Shown: positions 36,401-44,378, counted from the first letter of the stretch. The stretch: 64,000 nt of DNA from Saccharothrix australiensis (GCF_003634935.1 NZ_RBXO01000001.1:2691501-2755500), one strand, 5' to 3'. The notes: a model not told the origin generated them from the sequence alone. Program-made: numbers and translations.

Positions 36401-38302
36401 TTCACCGGCGAGACGTCGAGCGGGTGGCAGACGCTGACCTTCGCCTCTCCCGTGGTCGTGCAGGCGAACACCACCTACGTCGTGTCGTACTACGCGCCCA
36501 ACGGCCACTACGCCGTGACACCGGGCTACTTCTCCGGCCAGGGCGCGAGCTACGGCGCGATGCGCGCGCTGGCCAACGGGACCGACGGCCCGAACGGCGT
36601 CTACCGCTACGGCGCGGGCGGCGGGTTCCCGCAGTCCTCGTTCAACGGCGCCAACTACTGGGTCGACGCGATCTACAAGAACGGCCTCAACGGCGACACC
36701 ACGCCACCGACGCTCGACTCCCGCGCACCGGGACCGGACGCGACCAACGTGGGGCTGAACTCCTCGCTGTCGCTGGGGTTCTCCGAGGCGATGGACCCGG
36801 CGTCGACGCAGATCTGGCTGTCCGACCCCGGCGGGGCCCGGCTGCACGGCACGGTCGCCATCTCCGGTGACCAGAAGACCGTGACGTGGAAGCCGGACGG
36901 CCCGCTCAAGCCCAACACCCGCTACACGGCGAGCGTGCTGCTGGCCGACGTCAACGGCAACGCGATGGCGTCCACCGCCACGTGGTCGTTCACCACGTCC
37001 ACCAACGCGTCCTGCCCGTGCTCGCTGTTCAGCACGGCCACCGTGCCGACGGTGACCTCGGCCGACGACAGCGGGGCCTACGAGCTGGGCGTGCGGTTCA
37101 GCCCGACGCGCAGCGGCCGGATCACCGGTGTCCGCTTCTACAAGGGCGAGGGCAACACCGGCACGCACACCGGCTCGCTGTGGTCCTCGGCGGGCGTCCG
37201 CCTGGCGACCGGCACGTTCACCGGCGAGACGGCGCAGGGCTGGCAGACGCTGACCTTCGACACCCCGGTCACGGTGTCGCCCGGCCTGATGTACACGGCG
37301 TCGTACTTCGCGCCCAACGGGCACTACTCGATCGACAGCGGCTACTTCCAGGCCACCGGCGTCGACGCGCCGCCGCTCACCGCGCCGCGCACCGGCGAGG
37401 GCAACCCCAACGGGGTGTTCCAGACCGGCGGCGGGTTCCCGACGACGTCCCACCAGGGCAACAACTACTGGGTCGACGTCCTCTACACGCCCAACAGCGA
37501 CACCACGCCGCCGGTCAGCTCCGGCCACACGCCGCTGACCGACGCGGTCGACGTGTCGCGCACGACGCAGGTGACCGCGAGCTTCGACGAGCCGATCGAC
37601 CTGACCAACACGCAGTTCACGGTCAGCGACCCCGGCGGCGCGACGCTCGCCGGCACCCTGACCCGGTCGGCGGACGAGCAGACGGTGGTCTGGACGCCCA
37701 CGCGCCCGCTGGCCGCCGCGACGCGCTACACCGTCGCCGTGCGGGCGGCCGACACCGGCGGCAACATCATGGCCTCGCCGCTGACGTGGTCGTTCACCGC
37801 CGAGACCACGCAACTCTGCCCGTGCTCGCTGTTCAGCGCGGGCACCATGCCCACCGTGGCCGCGGCGGACGACGGCGGCTCCTACGAACTGGGCGTGCGG
37901 TTCACGCCGACCGCCGACGGTCGCGTCACCGGCGTGAAGTTCCACAAGGGGACCGGCAACACCGGCACCCACACCGGCACGGTCTGGTCGGCCGACGGGG
38001 TCGCCCTCAAGACCGGCACGTTCACCGGCGAATCGGCGAGCGGCTGGCAGACCCTGACGTTCGACACGCCGCTGGAGGTGACAGCCGGCACGGCCTACGT
38101 CGCCTCGTACACCGCGCCGAACGGCCACTACTCGGTGAACCACGGCTACTTCGCGGGCTACACCGCGACGTCGCCGCCGCTCACCGCGCCCGCCACCGCG
38201 GAAGGCGCGCCGAACGGCCTCTACCGGGTCGGCTCCGGTTTCCCGACGGACAGCTTCCAGGGCAACCACTACTGGGTCGACGTCGTCTTCGAGACCGGCT
38301 GA
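33488..38302 (+). CDS. Giant secreted multidomain protein: DMFase-beta-like domain plus four DUF4082/Ig modules
   Basis: A 1604-residue exported protein. A signal peptide (RLVRTLCAALVVAGGVAPLVV) precedes a ~500-residue region like the large-subunit domain of N,N-dimethylformamidase (HDEYWSNEQRANVEAARDAG; GNEIFWKTRW), then an Ig-like segment. Four near-identical modules begin at Cys634, Cys904, Cys1176 and Cys1444, each with a CPC motif, a DUF4082 domain (GVKFYKGPGNTGTHTGTLW; ASGWQTL; NYWVDV) and, between modules, a Big_5-type Ig domain (LDPTLSASYDEAVNPATAQV). Such modules usually bind carbohydrate or cell wall. ATG 33488 follows gaggag 11 bp upstream. The enzymatic role of the N-terminal domain is not established. 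Its place among polysaccharide genes suggests a surface or matrix function. Confidence 0.88.
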   Translation: MASPMRRLVRTLCAALVVAGGVAPLVVLTAPVANAAPCDAPVVNKVLCENSKPGTPDWQVPSRDDSILGYTTDISTTPGGQVAFKMLTNAPSYTIDIFRLGWYGGVGARQVGSVSRTTPQNQPPCLRDSPSALIDCGNWAVSVTWNVPADAVSGIYYARVTRNDNGLRNEIVFVVRDDTSRSQVLFQTSDSTWVAYNRYGGNSLYFGDGPGQGGQAYKVSYNRPYTGGDGDENFIFNAEYPMLRFLERNGYDLSYTTDVDTARRGHLIKNHRVFMAVGHDEYWSNEQRANVEAARDAGVHLAFLTGNEIFWKTRWEKSIDTSRTDWRTVASYKETKGTQNDGLDDWTGTWRDPRHSPPQDGGRPENALLGNIFMVNGRRDDALQVPAAYGKMRLWRHTSLQNMAAGTSYTFQPGTLGYEWNTVEDNGYQPAGVGQFSRTTVAMPEGPYVLQNHGDEYAPGTKTHAITYYKHSSGSLVFGAGTVQWAWGVDDEHAFLTNTPTSDIRMQQATVNFLADMGVQATTLMPGLVRATASGDTTPPTVTYTSVPPLSKVGQPYTFAGTVTDAGQVTGVEVSTDGGVRWHPAEWQAGRTAWSYTYTPPASGPAQLRVRAVDDSLNLSTPVTASPGVGARTCPCGLWTDNDAPKTPDILDGSALELGVKWRANTDGYVRGVKFYKGPGNTGTHTGTLWNRDGQRLATGTFVNETASGWQTLLFPVPVAVSADTTYIASYLSPTGHFSVDTEYFSRSSRYLEPLTGLQTGVDGPNGVFRSGPGFPDRTSQDSNYWVDVLWAPDPGPDTRAPELTGTNPLAGASSVGLDPTLSASYDEAVNPATAQVTLTGPGGPVAGTTSVTGNGKTVQFTPGAALTTGATYTATVKAKDAAGNETPTHTWSFTTGSNRPATCPCTVWDDFATPTTPSADDATPVEVGTKVRFNGKGEVLGVRFYKGAGNTGTHKGSLWSSSGLLLGTGTFTGETSSGWQTLTFASPVVVQANTTYVVSYYAPNGHYAVTPGYFSGQGASYGAMRALANGTDGPNGVYRYGAGGGFPQSSFNGANYWVDAIYKNGLNGDTTPPTLDSRAPGPDATNVGLNSSLSLGFSEAMDPASTQIWLSDPGGARLHGTVAISGDQKTVTWKPDGPLKPNTRYTASVLLADVNGNAMASTATWSFTTSTNASCPCSLFSTATVPTVTSADDSGAYELGVRFSPTRSGRITGVRFYKGEGNTGTHTGSLWSSAGVRLATGTFTGETAQGWQTLTFDTPVTVSPGLMYTASYFAPNGHYSIDSGYFQATGVDAPPLTAPRTGEGNPNGVFQTGGGFPTTSHQGNNYWVDVLYTPNSDTTPPVSSGHTPLTDAVDVSRTTQVTASFDEPIDLTNTQFTVSDPGGATLAGTLTRSADEQTVVWTPTRPLAAATRYTVAVRAADTGGNIMASPLTWSFTAETTQLCPCSLFSAGTMPTVAAADDGGSYELGVRFTPTADGRVTGVKFHKGTGNTGTHTGTVWSADGVALKTGTFTGESASGWQTLTFDTPLEVTAGTAYVASYTAPNGHYSVNHGYFAGYTATSPPLTAPATAEGAPNGLYRVGSGFPTDSFQGNHYWVDVVFETG
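35384..38302 (+). repeat. Fourfold internal repeat, about 810-bp period
   Basis: The coding sequence for the C-terminal part of the giant secreted protein repeats four times (CPC codons at about 35387, 36197, 37013 and 37817). Sequence identity is high at the FYKG-GNTGTH and GTFTGE segments. It looks like recent in-gene duplication and could vary in copy number between strains. Confidence 0.85.
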
Positions 38303-38327
38303 CCGGCTCCGACGCGAGGGGACACCG

Positions 38328-38981
38328 ATGACACCACGGCCGCTGCTGCTGGTCGGCGGGGGAGGGCTGGCCCGCGAGGTGCTGGCCGCCGTCCGCCTCC
38401 GGCCGGAGGAGTGGGCCCCCGTGGGCGCGCTCGACGACGACCCGGCCCGGCACGGCGCGGACCTCGACGGCCTGCCCGTGCTCGGCGGGTCGGAGCTGGT
38501 GCACGGGATGCCCGACGCCGCCGTGCTGGTGTGCGTCGCGAGCGCGCGGCGGCCGGCGGGGCGGATGGCCGTCGTGCGGCGGCTCGACCTGCCGGAGGAC
38601 CGGTGGGCGCGGGTGGTGCACCCCGCGGCCTCCGTGCCGCCGGGCGCGGTCGTGGGGCCGGGGACGGTGCTGCTGGCGGGTGTGGTGGTGACGACGCCGC
38701 TGCGCCTGGGCGCGCACGTCGTCGCCATGCCGCACGTGCTCGTCACCCACGACGACGAGGTGGGCGACGGCGTGACGTTCGCCGGCCGCGCGTCGCTGGG
38801 CGGCGCGGTGCGCGTGGGTGAGTGCGCCTACCTCGGGCAGGGCGCGTCGGTCCGGGAAGGCGTGTCGATCGGCGCGGGTGCGGTCGTGGGCATGGGCTCG
38901 GTGGTGCTCACGGACGTGCCCGCGGGTGAGGTCTGGGCGGGAGTGCCCGCCCGGCGGCTGCGAGAGGGGAACGGTTCGTGA
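38328..38981 (+). CDS. NeuD-like sugar O/N-acyltransferase (left-handed beta-helix)
   Basis: A 217-residue acyltransferase with an N-terminal PglD/NeuD-type Rossmann-like domain (LLLVGGGGLAREVLAAVRL) and a C-terminal hexapeptide left-handed beta-helix (VVGPGTVLLAGVVVTTPLRL; GAYVGMGSVVLTDVPAGEVW-like end). The catalytic His candidate lies in MPHVLVTHDDEVGDG. It should transfer an acetyl group from acetyl-CoA to an amino or hydroxyl group of a nucleotide sugar. Its stop overlaps the next gene's GTG, so it is coupled to the aminotransferase. Confidence 0.9.
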   Translation: MTPRPLLLVGGGGLAREVLAAVRLRPEEWAPVGALDDDPARHGADLDGLPVLGGSELVHGMPDAAVLVCVASARRPAGRMAVVRRLDLPEDRWARVVHPAASVPPGAVVGPGTVLLAGVVVTTPLRLGAHVVAMPHVLVTHDDEVGDGVTFAGRASLGGAVRVGECAYLGQGASVREGVSIGAGAVVGMGSVVLTDVPAGEVWAGVPARRLREGNGS

Positions 38982-40072
38982 TCGACATCCCGCTGGTGGA
39001 CCTGCGTGCCCAGCACGAGCAGGTCGCCGACGAGGTCGCCGACGGGTGGGCTCGGGTGCTCAAGACCACGGCGTTCATCGGCGGCAGGCAGGTCGCCGAG
39101 TTCGAGGCGGAGTTCGCGGCCTACCAGGAGGTGCCGCACTGCGTGGGCGTCGGCAACGGCACCGACGCCATCGAGCTGGCGTTGCGGGCCTTGGAGGTCG
39201 GGCCCGGCGACGAGTGCGTGCTGCCCGCGAACACGTTCATCGCCACCGCGGAGGCCGTGGCGCGCACCGGAGCGACACCCGTGCTGGTGGACTGCGTCGC
39301 CGACACCGGGCTCATCGACGTCGACCTGGTGCCGGGCGCGCTGACCGAGCGGACCAAGGCGATCCTGCCGGTGCACCTGTACGGGCAGGCGGCCCCGGTC
39401 GAGCGGTTGACCGGGTTCGGCGTGCCCGTCGTGGAGGACGCGGCGCAGGCGCAGGGCGCGCGGCGGCACGGCGTGGCCGTCGGCGGCCTGGGCGACCTCG
39501 CGGCGACCAGCTTCTACCCCGGCAAGAACCTCGGCGCGTACGGCGACGGCGGCGCGGTGCTGACCCGCTCCGACGAGCTGGCCGCCACCGTGCGGCTGCT
39601 GCGCGAGCACGGCTCGCCCCGCAAGTACGAGCACACCGTGCTGGGCTTCAACAGCCGGCTGGACACCCTCCAGGCCGTGGTGCTGTCGGCGAAGCTGCGC
39701 CGGCTGGAGGGGTGGAACGCGGGGCGGCGCGCGGCGGCCGAGCGGTACTCCGCGCTGCTGGCCGACGTGCCCGAGGTGACGCTGCCCGTGGTGCTGGAGG
39801 GCAACCTGCCGGTGTGGCACCTGTACGTGGTGCGGGTGCCCGACCGCGACCGCGTGCTGGCCGCCCTGCACGCGGCCGGCGTCGGCGCGGGCATCCACTA
39901 CCCGACGCCCGTGCACCTGACCGGCGCGTTCGACTCGCTGGGCCACGCGCGCGGCGACTTCCCGGTCAGCGAGGAGATCGCGGGGGAGATCCTGTCGCTG
40001 CCGCTGTTCCCGGAGATCACGGCCGGCGCGCAGGAGCGGGTCGTCGCGGCGCTGGTGGAGGCCGTGCGATGA
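38978..40072 (+). CDS. DegT/DnrJ/EryC1/StrS sugar aminotransferase (copy 2)
   Basis: A 364-residue PLP enzyme beginning IDIPLVDLRAQHEQVADEV, the typical start of WlbC/WbpE/FdtB-like 3-aminotransferases. NGTDAIELALRALEVGPGDE, VVEDAAQAQGA and the PLP lysine in SFYPGKNLGAYGDGGA are all present. It should aminate the 3-keto sugar supplied by the Gfo/Idh/MocA protein. It lies between two acyltransferases with 4-base overlaps on both sides (GTGA and ATGA), a compact three-gene unit. Confidence 0.95.
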   Translation: MIDIPLVDLRAQHEQVADEVADGWARVLKTTAFIGGRQVAEFEAEFAAYQEVPHCVGVGNGTDAIELALRALEVGPGDECVLPANTFIATAEAVARTGATPVLVDCVADTGLIDVDLVPGALTERTKAILPVHLYGQAAPVERLTGFGVPVVEDAAQAQGARRHGVAVGGLGDLAATSFYPGKNLGAYGDGGAVLTRSDELAATVRLLREHGSPRKYEHTVLGFNSRLDTLQAVVLSAKLRRLEGWNAGRRAAAERYSALLADVPEVTLPVVLEGNLPVWHLYVVRVPDRDRVLAALHAAGVGAGIHYPTPVHLTGAFDSLGHARGDFPVSEEIAGEILSLPLFPEITAGAQERVVAALVEAVR

Positions 40073-40632
40073 GCGGCGTGTTCGTCCACCCCAGGGGTTT
40101 GTGCGAGAGCGACGACGTCGGCGACGGCACGCGCGTGTGGGCGTTCGCGCACGTGCTGCCGGGTGCGCGCGTCGGGCGCGACTGCAACATCTGCGACCAC
40201 GCGTTCGTGGAGGGCTCGGCGGTGCTGGGCGACCGGGTGACGGTCAAGAACGGCACCCTGGTGTTCGACGGCGTGGTGTGCGAGGACGAGGTCTTCCTCG
40301 GGCCGAACGTGCTGTTCACCAACGACCTGCGGCCCCGAGCGGCGATCCGGCGCACCGGTGACGCCCTGCTGTCCACTGTGGTCAGACGCGGCGCGTCGCT
40401 GGGCGCGGGCACGGTCGTGGTGTGCGGGGTGGAGATCGGCGAGCACGCCTTCGCCGCCGCCGGGTCCGTCGTGACCAGGGACGTGCCCGCGCACGCCTTC
40501 GTCGCCGGCAACCCCGCCCGGCACAAGGGTTGGGTGTGCTCGTGCGGCCAGCGGCTCGACGCCGGGCTGGTGTGCCCCGACTGCGGCAACCGCCACGCCG
40601 AGGGCGACAAGGGCCTCGTCCTGCTCGGCTAA
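40069..40632 (+). CDS. WbpD/FdtC-like N-acetyltransferase with C-terminal zinc ribbon
   Basis: A 187-residue left-handed beta-helix acetyltransferase (VHPRGLCESDDVGDGTRVWAF; CNICDHAFVEGSAVLGDRV; FVAGNPARHKGWV). Relatives acetylate the 3-amino group of UDP- or dTDP-3-amino sugars, which fits the aminotransferase next to it. The last ~30 residues add a Cys4 cluster (CSCGQRL ... CPDCGNRH), a likely zinc ribbon found in only part of the family. It overlaps the stop of the convergent polymerase gene. Confidence 0.92.
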   Translation: MSGVFVHPRGLCESDDVGDGTRVWAFAHVLPGARVGRDCNICDHAFVEGSAVLGDRVTVKNGTLVFDGVVCEDEVFLGPNVLFTNDLRPRAAIRRTGDALLSTVVRRGASLGAGTVVVCGVEIGEHAFAAAGSVVTRDVPAHAFVAGNPARHKGWVCSCGQRLDAGLVCPDCGNRHAEGDKGLVLLG

Positions 40633-41978
40633 CGCGTCCCGGACGGGGTCCGCTCGGCGGACCCCGCCTCCGCCTTGGCGATCCGCAGCATCGCGCCGGC
40701 CAGGCCGATCATGGTGAACACCAGGCCGGTGGCCACGCCGAAGCCCAGCAGGTCGAACGTGATCGCCCCGATGCCGCCCGCCAGCACGGCGGACAGCACG
40801 CACGCCGCCAGGCCGCGCAGGTGCTCGTCCCGGCTGATCATCCGCACGCGGACCACCGCGAAACCCGCCGCCAGGAACATGCCGATCAGCGCGAACAGGC
40901 CGAGGTAGCCGTTCTCGATCAGGGTCAGCAGGAACTGGTTGTCCAGGATCGTGTACTTCGCCGGCAGGAACGTCCCGAAACCCCGGCCCAGCAACGGGTT
41001 CAGGTCGATCTGCTCGGCCGCCGCCGCGTAGTCCGCGGTGCGCGCCTTCACGCTCGGGTCGTCCTCGATGTTGGCGAACATCCCGCGCAGCGTGCCGAAC
41101 AGGCCCGGCACCACCAGGCTCGCGCCGAGGAAGAACCCGCCGCCGACGACCAGCGCGGTGATCTTCCGCCGCCGCGGCAGCGTGATCAGCATGACCACGC
41201 CGGCCACCGCCAGGACCACCAGCGCCGTGCGGGACAACGAGGTCATCGCGCCCAGGCCGCACAGCCCCAGGCACACCAGCCACCGGACGTGCGGCGTGCC
41301 CTCGTCGCGCGCCTTGAAGACGTAGTGCGCGCCCAGCGGCACGGCCACCGCGCACACCAGGCCGTACTCGATGGGGTGGTTGGTGGTGCCGGTGGGGCGG
41401 CGGAAGACCGACCGCGACTCGAACACCGCGTAGCCGTTCTCCTGCGTGCGCAGACCGGGGACGCTCACGTACCCGGCGAGGTCGACGCCCGTGCCGAACT
41501 GCACCAGGCCGATGAACGCGATGGCCGCGGCGCACCCGAGGACCAGCTTCAACACCTTGTCCAGGCGTTCCCTGGTGCGCACCGCGTCGCAGACGAAGAC
41601 GGCGACGCTGATCGTCGCGACGATCCGGACGATGCTGGAGTCGGCCACGGTCAGCTCGTCCACCGGCAGCCAGCGCCGGGTGGCGACGCCGTAGGTCGCC
41701 AGGTGCGCGGCCAGGTACAGGGCCACGGCGGTGCGCACGACGTTGAGGCCCTTGCCCATGCCCAGCGTGTCGACCATCTGCGCGGACAACCACAGCACGC
41801 CCAGCAGCAGGGCCAGCACCAGCGCGGGCGGCAGCGTCATGGGCACGAACGACAGCACCAGCCGGGCCGGGATGATCAGCAGCGCCAGGAGGTAGGCGCA
41901 GACCAGCGTCGCGCCGTCGGCCTTCCGCCGCACGCGCTGGAACCGCTCGGTCAAGGCCGTTCTTCGCTGGTCGGCCAC
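40629..41978 (-). CDS. O-antigen polymerase/ligase-like (Wzy-type) membrane protein
   Basis: A 449-residue polytopic protein with about twelve predicted helices and a large extracytoplasmic loop around residues 290-350 carrying GRGFGTFLPAKYTILDNQFL, the Wzy_C-type signature. It probably polymerises lipid-linked repeat units or ligates the glycan outside the membrane. The gene lies behind the Wzz-like gene with a 28-bp overlap, so polymerase and chain-length protein are co-expressed. It is convergent with the acetyltransferase gene (4-bp overlap). Confidence 0.88.
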   Translation of the reverse strand: MADQRRTALTERFQRVRRKADGATLVCAYLLALLIIPARLVLSFVPMTLPPALVLALLLGVLWLSAQMVDTLGMGKGLNVVRTAVALYLAAHLATYGVATRRWLPVDELTVADSSIVRIVATISVAVFVCDAVRTRERLDKVLKLVLGCAAAIAFIGLVQFGTGVDLAGYVSVPGLRTQENGYAVFESRSVFRRPTGTTNHPIEYGLVCAVAVPLGAHYVFKARDEGTPHVRWLVCLGLCGLGAMTSLSRTALVVLAVAGVVMLITLPRRRKITALVVGGGFFLGASLVVPGLFGTLRGMFANIEDDPSVKARTADYAAAAEQIDLNPLLGRGFGTFLPAKYTILDNQFLLTLIENGYLGLFALIGMFLAAGFAVVRVRMISRDEHLRGLAACVLSAVLAGGIGAITFDLLGFGVATGLVFTMIGLAGAMLRIAKAEAGSAERTPSGTR

Positions 41979-43048
41979 CCGGCTCGTGGGGCGGGCGGTG
42001 GCACGGCGATCTTCACCGTCCGCTCGCTCGCGGTCGGCTGGGCCTTGGGCAGGGCGCCGGGTTGGGCGTTCGGCCGCGCCCCCGTTTGCGCCCCCGGTTG
42101 CGCGCCGGCCTGCGGGTGCGGCGGCGCGGGTCGGGCCACCGGCAGCCCGCCCGGCGGCGTCGGCGGCTTGGCCGCGCTCGGCGGCGGCACCTGCACCGTG
42201 CGCTCGGCGGCCGTCGGCTGCGGGCGGCGCACCGGCGGGGCCGTCGACCGGCGCGGCGCGCCGTCGGCCTGCCCGCGGGCCTGGTGGTTGGTCGGCGGCG
42301 GGTTCGGCGTCTTCGGCGCGGGGCGGTCGTCGTCCTGCGGCGCCGCGTCGCGCGGCGCGGCGTCCTCGTCCGGGTCGGCGTCGTCCCCGGTCGTGCCCGC
42401 GGCCCGCTCCCGGCGACGGCGCAGGTGGTTGGCCACGCTGTCCGAGCCGAACGTCGCCGCCGTCGTCAGCAGCATGAGCAGCACGAACGCCGCGCCCGCG
42501 TACCGGACCTTGCCGCCGATCTGCGCCTCGGCCTCGGTCGGGTTCACGATCACCTGCGAGGTGATGAACGTCGACTCGGGCGCCTTCAGCTTGCGCTGCT
42601 GGTCCTCCAGCTCCTTGGCGGCGAACTCCATCACCGTCGTGACCATCTTCTCGGCCTGCTCGGGCGTCTCGCTGTCACCCGTGACGAACAGGAACGGGCC
42701 GTTCTGCCCGCCGCCGGTCGCCGTGAAGCTCGTCGGCGAGTCCTTGGCGATGCCCAGCTGCTCGCGGGTCTTCGGGTCGGCCAGGATCTGCGACAGGATC
42801 TGCGAGGTCGTCGCCAGGCTGCCGTCGAACGCCAGCAGCGGGTTGATCTTCACCGCTTCCTCGGGCGTGACCTTCTGCGAGAACGTGCCGCCCGCCGCGG
42901 GCGTGGTCAGCACCATCACGCCCGAGGATTGGTAGCGGGTCGGGATCGACAGGAAGACGCCGGCGGCCACCGCGACCGCGACCACCGCGGACGGCACGGC
43001 GACGTACCACCGCCTCCGCAGCGTCCGCACGGCACCCCAGAAATCCAT
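41951..43048 (-). CDS. Wzz-like chain-length/polysaccharide co-polymerase with Pro-rich C-terminal tail
   Basis: A 365-residue protein. An N-terminal cytoplasmic stub and TM1 (WYVAVPSAVVAVAVAAGVFL) lead into a ~130-residue extracytoplasmic Wzz domain (YQSSGVMVLTTPAAGG), then TM2 (VRYAGAAFVLLMLLTTAATF) and a ~160-residue Pro/Ala/Asp-rich cytoplasmic tail. No Walker motifs or tyrosine kinase domain are present. The tail holds two similar segments (TAAERTVQVPPP and TASERTVKIAVPPP) that could be phosphothreonine sites. It should set polymer length with the Wzy protein encoded downstream. Confidence 0.85.
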   Translation of the reverse strand: MDFWGAVRTLRRRWYVAVPSAVVAVAVAAGVFLSIPTRYQSSGVMVLTTPAAGGTFSQKVTPEEAVKINPLLAFDGSLATTSQILSQILADPKTREQLGIAKDSPTSFTATGGGQNGPFLFVTGDSETPEQAEKMVTTVMEFAAKELEDQQRKLKAPESTFITSQVIVNPTEAEAQIGGKVRYAGAAFVLLMLLTTAATFGSDSVANHLRRRRERAAGTTGDDADPDEDAAPRDAAPQDDDRPAPKTPNPPPTNHQARGQADGAPRRSTAPPVRRPQPTAAERTVQVPPPSAAKPPTPPGGLPVARPAPPHPQAGAQPGAQTGARPNAQPGALPKAQPTASERTVKIAVPPPAPRAGWPTSEERP

Positions 43049-43141
43049 CCGCTCCCCGATCCCCGTTTACCCTCGGTGCGTGACCACGAGGTGTTGTTAC
43101 TCTGAAATCGGCCGACTCGCGCCTTGTCGTTACAGGTGGTG

Positions 43142-44101
43142 ATGGATTTGGGTGCGCGTCGCATCGTGCTCGCCGTCAGCGCCATCGTACTGGTCGCCGC
43201 GGCCGGCGCGGTGTACGTGGCGGGGGTCGCGCAGGACCGGCCGGCGGCCCCGGCCGCCGCCGTGGACGCCGACCTGATGTTCGTGGAACTGGCGGACGGC
43301 CGGGGCCGGGTCGAACAGGTCGCGCTGGCCCGGCCGGAGACCCGCGGCGGCACGGACCTGGCGTGCCAGCGGGTGTACCGGGCCGGCGGCACGACCGTGT
43401 GCCTGCGCCTGGCCGGACCGGGCCCGAGCTACGCGGCCGAGGTGTCGCGCGACGGTGCGGTGGTCCGCACCGTCCCGCTGCCCGGCGTGCCGAGCCGGGC
43501 GAAGGTGTCGGCCTCCGGGCAGGTCGTGTCGTGGACGTCGTTCGTGACGGGCGACTCGTACTCGGTGCCCGGCGGGTTCTCCACGCGCACCGGCTACCTC
43601 GACCTGCGCAGCGGTGAGGCCCTGGAGTCGTTGGAGGGCTTCACCGCCGAGGTCGAGGGGAACCTCCACACGGCACAGGACGTGAACTACTGGGGCCTCA
43701 CGGTGGGCGCGGACGACCGGACGTTCTACGCGACCCTCGCCTCGGGCGGGTTCACGTGGCTGGTGAAGGGCGACCTGGTGGACCGGCGCGTGACGTCGCT
43801 GCGCCGCGACGCCGAATGCCCGTCCCTGTCACCGGACGGCACGAAGATCGCCTACAAGAAGCGCATCGGCCGGCTCGGCCCGTGGGACCTGGCGGTGCTG
43901 GACCTGAAGACGGGCGAGGAGCGGCGGCTGCCCGGCACGGCGGGCGTCGACGACCAGGCCACGTGGCTGGACGACGACCGCCTGGCCTTCGCGGCCGTGC
44001 CCAAGGGCGCCAAGCTGGCGGCCGTGCACGTGGTGCCCGCCGACGGCTCGACCCCCGCGCGACTCCTCGTCCCGGACGCCACCTCCCCGTCACCCCTCTG
44101 A
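43142..44101 (+). CDS. Membrane-anchored TolB-like beta-propeller protein
   Basis: A 319-residue protein with an N-terminal signal anchor (RRIVLAVSAIVLVAAAGAVYVAG in two parts) and a periplasm-like exterior domain of WD40/TolB-type repeats (SLSPDGTKIAYKKRIGRLG; GEERRLPGTAGVDDQATWLDDDRLAF). Such propellers bind proteins or glycans; no catalytic motif is visible. It is divergent from the Wzz gene across 93 bp. ATG 43142 is chosen for the signal anchor; upstream GTG (43136, 43139) and TTG (43124) codons are in frame. Confidence 0.78.
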   Translation: MDLGARRIVLAVSAIVLVAAAGAVYVAGVAQDRPAAPAAAVDADLMFVELADGRGRVEQVALARPETRGGTDLACQRVYRAGGTTVCLRLAGPGPSYAAEVSRDGAVVRTVPLPGVPSRAKVSASGQVVSWTSFVTGDSYSVPGGFSTRTGYLDLRSGEALESLEGFTAEVEGNLHTAQDVNYWGLTVGADDRTFYATLASGGFTWLVKGDLVDRRVTSLRRDAECPSLSPDGTKIAYKKRIGRLGPWDLAVLDLKTGEERRLPGTAGVDDQATWLDDDRLAFAAVPKGAKLAAVHVVPADGSTPARLLVPDATSPSPL

Positions 44102-44231
44102 CCCCGGCGCACGACCCGGCCGGCACTCGACTGGAACACCTCCGAGCCGCACGCGAACTGCGGGGGTCCGCCATCCGGACCGCGAACTCCACCCACCGCG
44201 GGTCCGGGCTGAAGCCGCCCACCCGAATCCC

Positions 44232-44325
44232 GGCCTGGTCGCGCAGGTCGCCGGGGAAGGCGAGGCCCTTCGCTTTTCCGCCCCCGGCGGCCTGCCCAGC
44301 GGCGAGCGCATTTTTCGTCTTCGAC
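44232..44325. repeat. Palindromic element, copy C (degenerate)
   Basis: The conserved flank cctgcccagcggcgagcgc (44291-44309) and the adjoining cgaggccctt (44261-44270) match copy A1 in orientation, but the terminal hairpin arms are decayed (only cctggtcgcgcagg remains recognisable). It fills the convergent space between the TolB-like gene and the helicase-like gene. The rest of 44102-44378 shows nothing else. Confidence 0.75.
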
Positions 44326-44378
44326 CACGCGCCGCACCGACCCCATTCGCCTCTCACCCCTCACCGATCCGCGCGCGA

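Noticed and set aside
34910-38746. A 1278-codon minus-strand open frame opposite the giant secreted protein
   Set aside because: It mirrors the repeated modules of the real gene, has shadow-type composition (Val/Arg/Gly/His) and no ribosome site.
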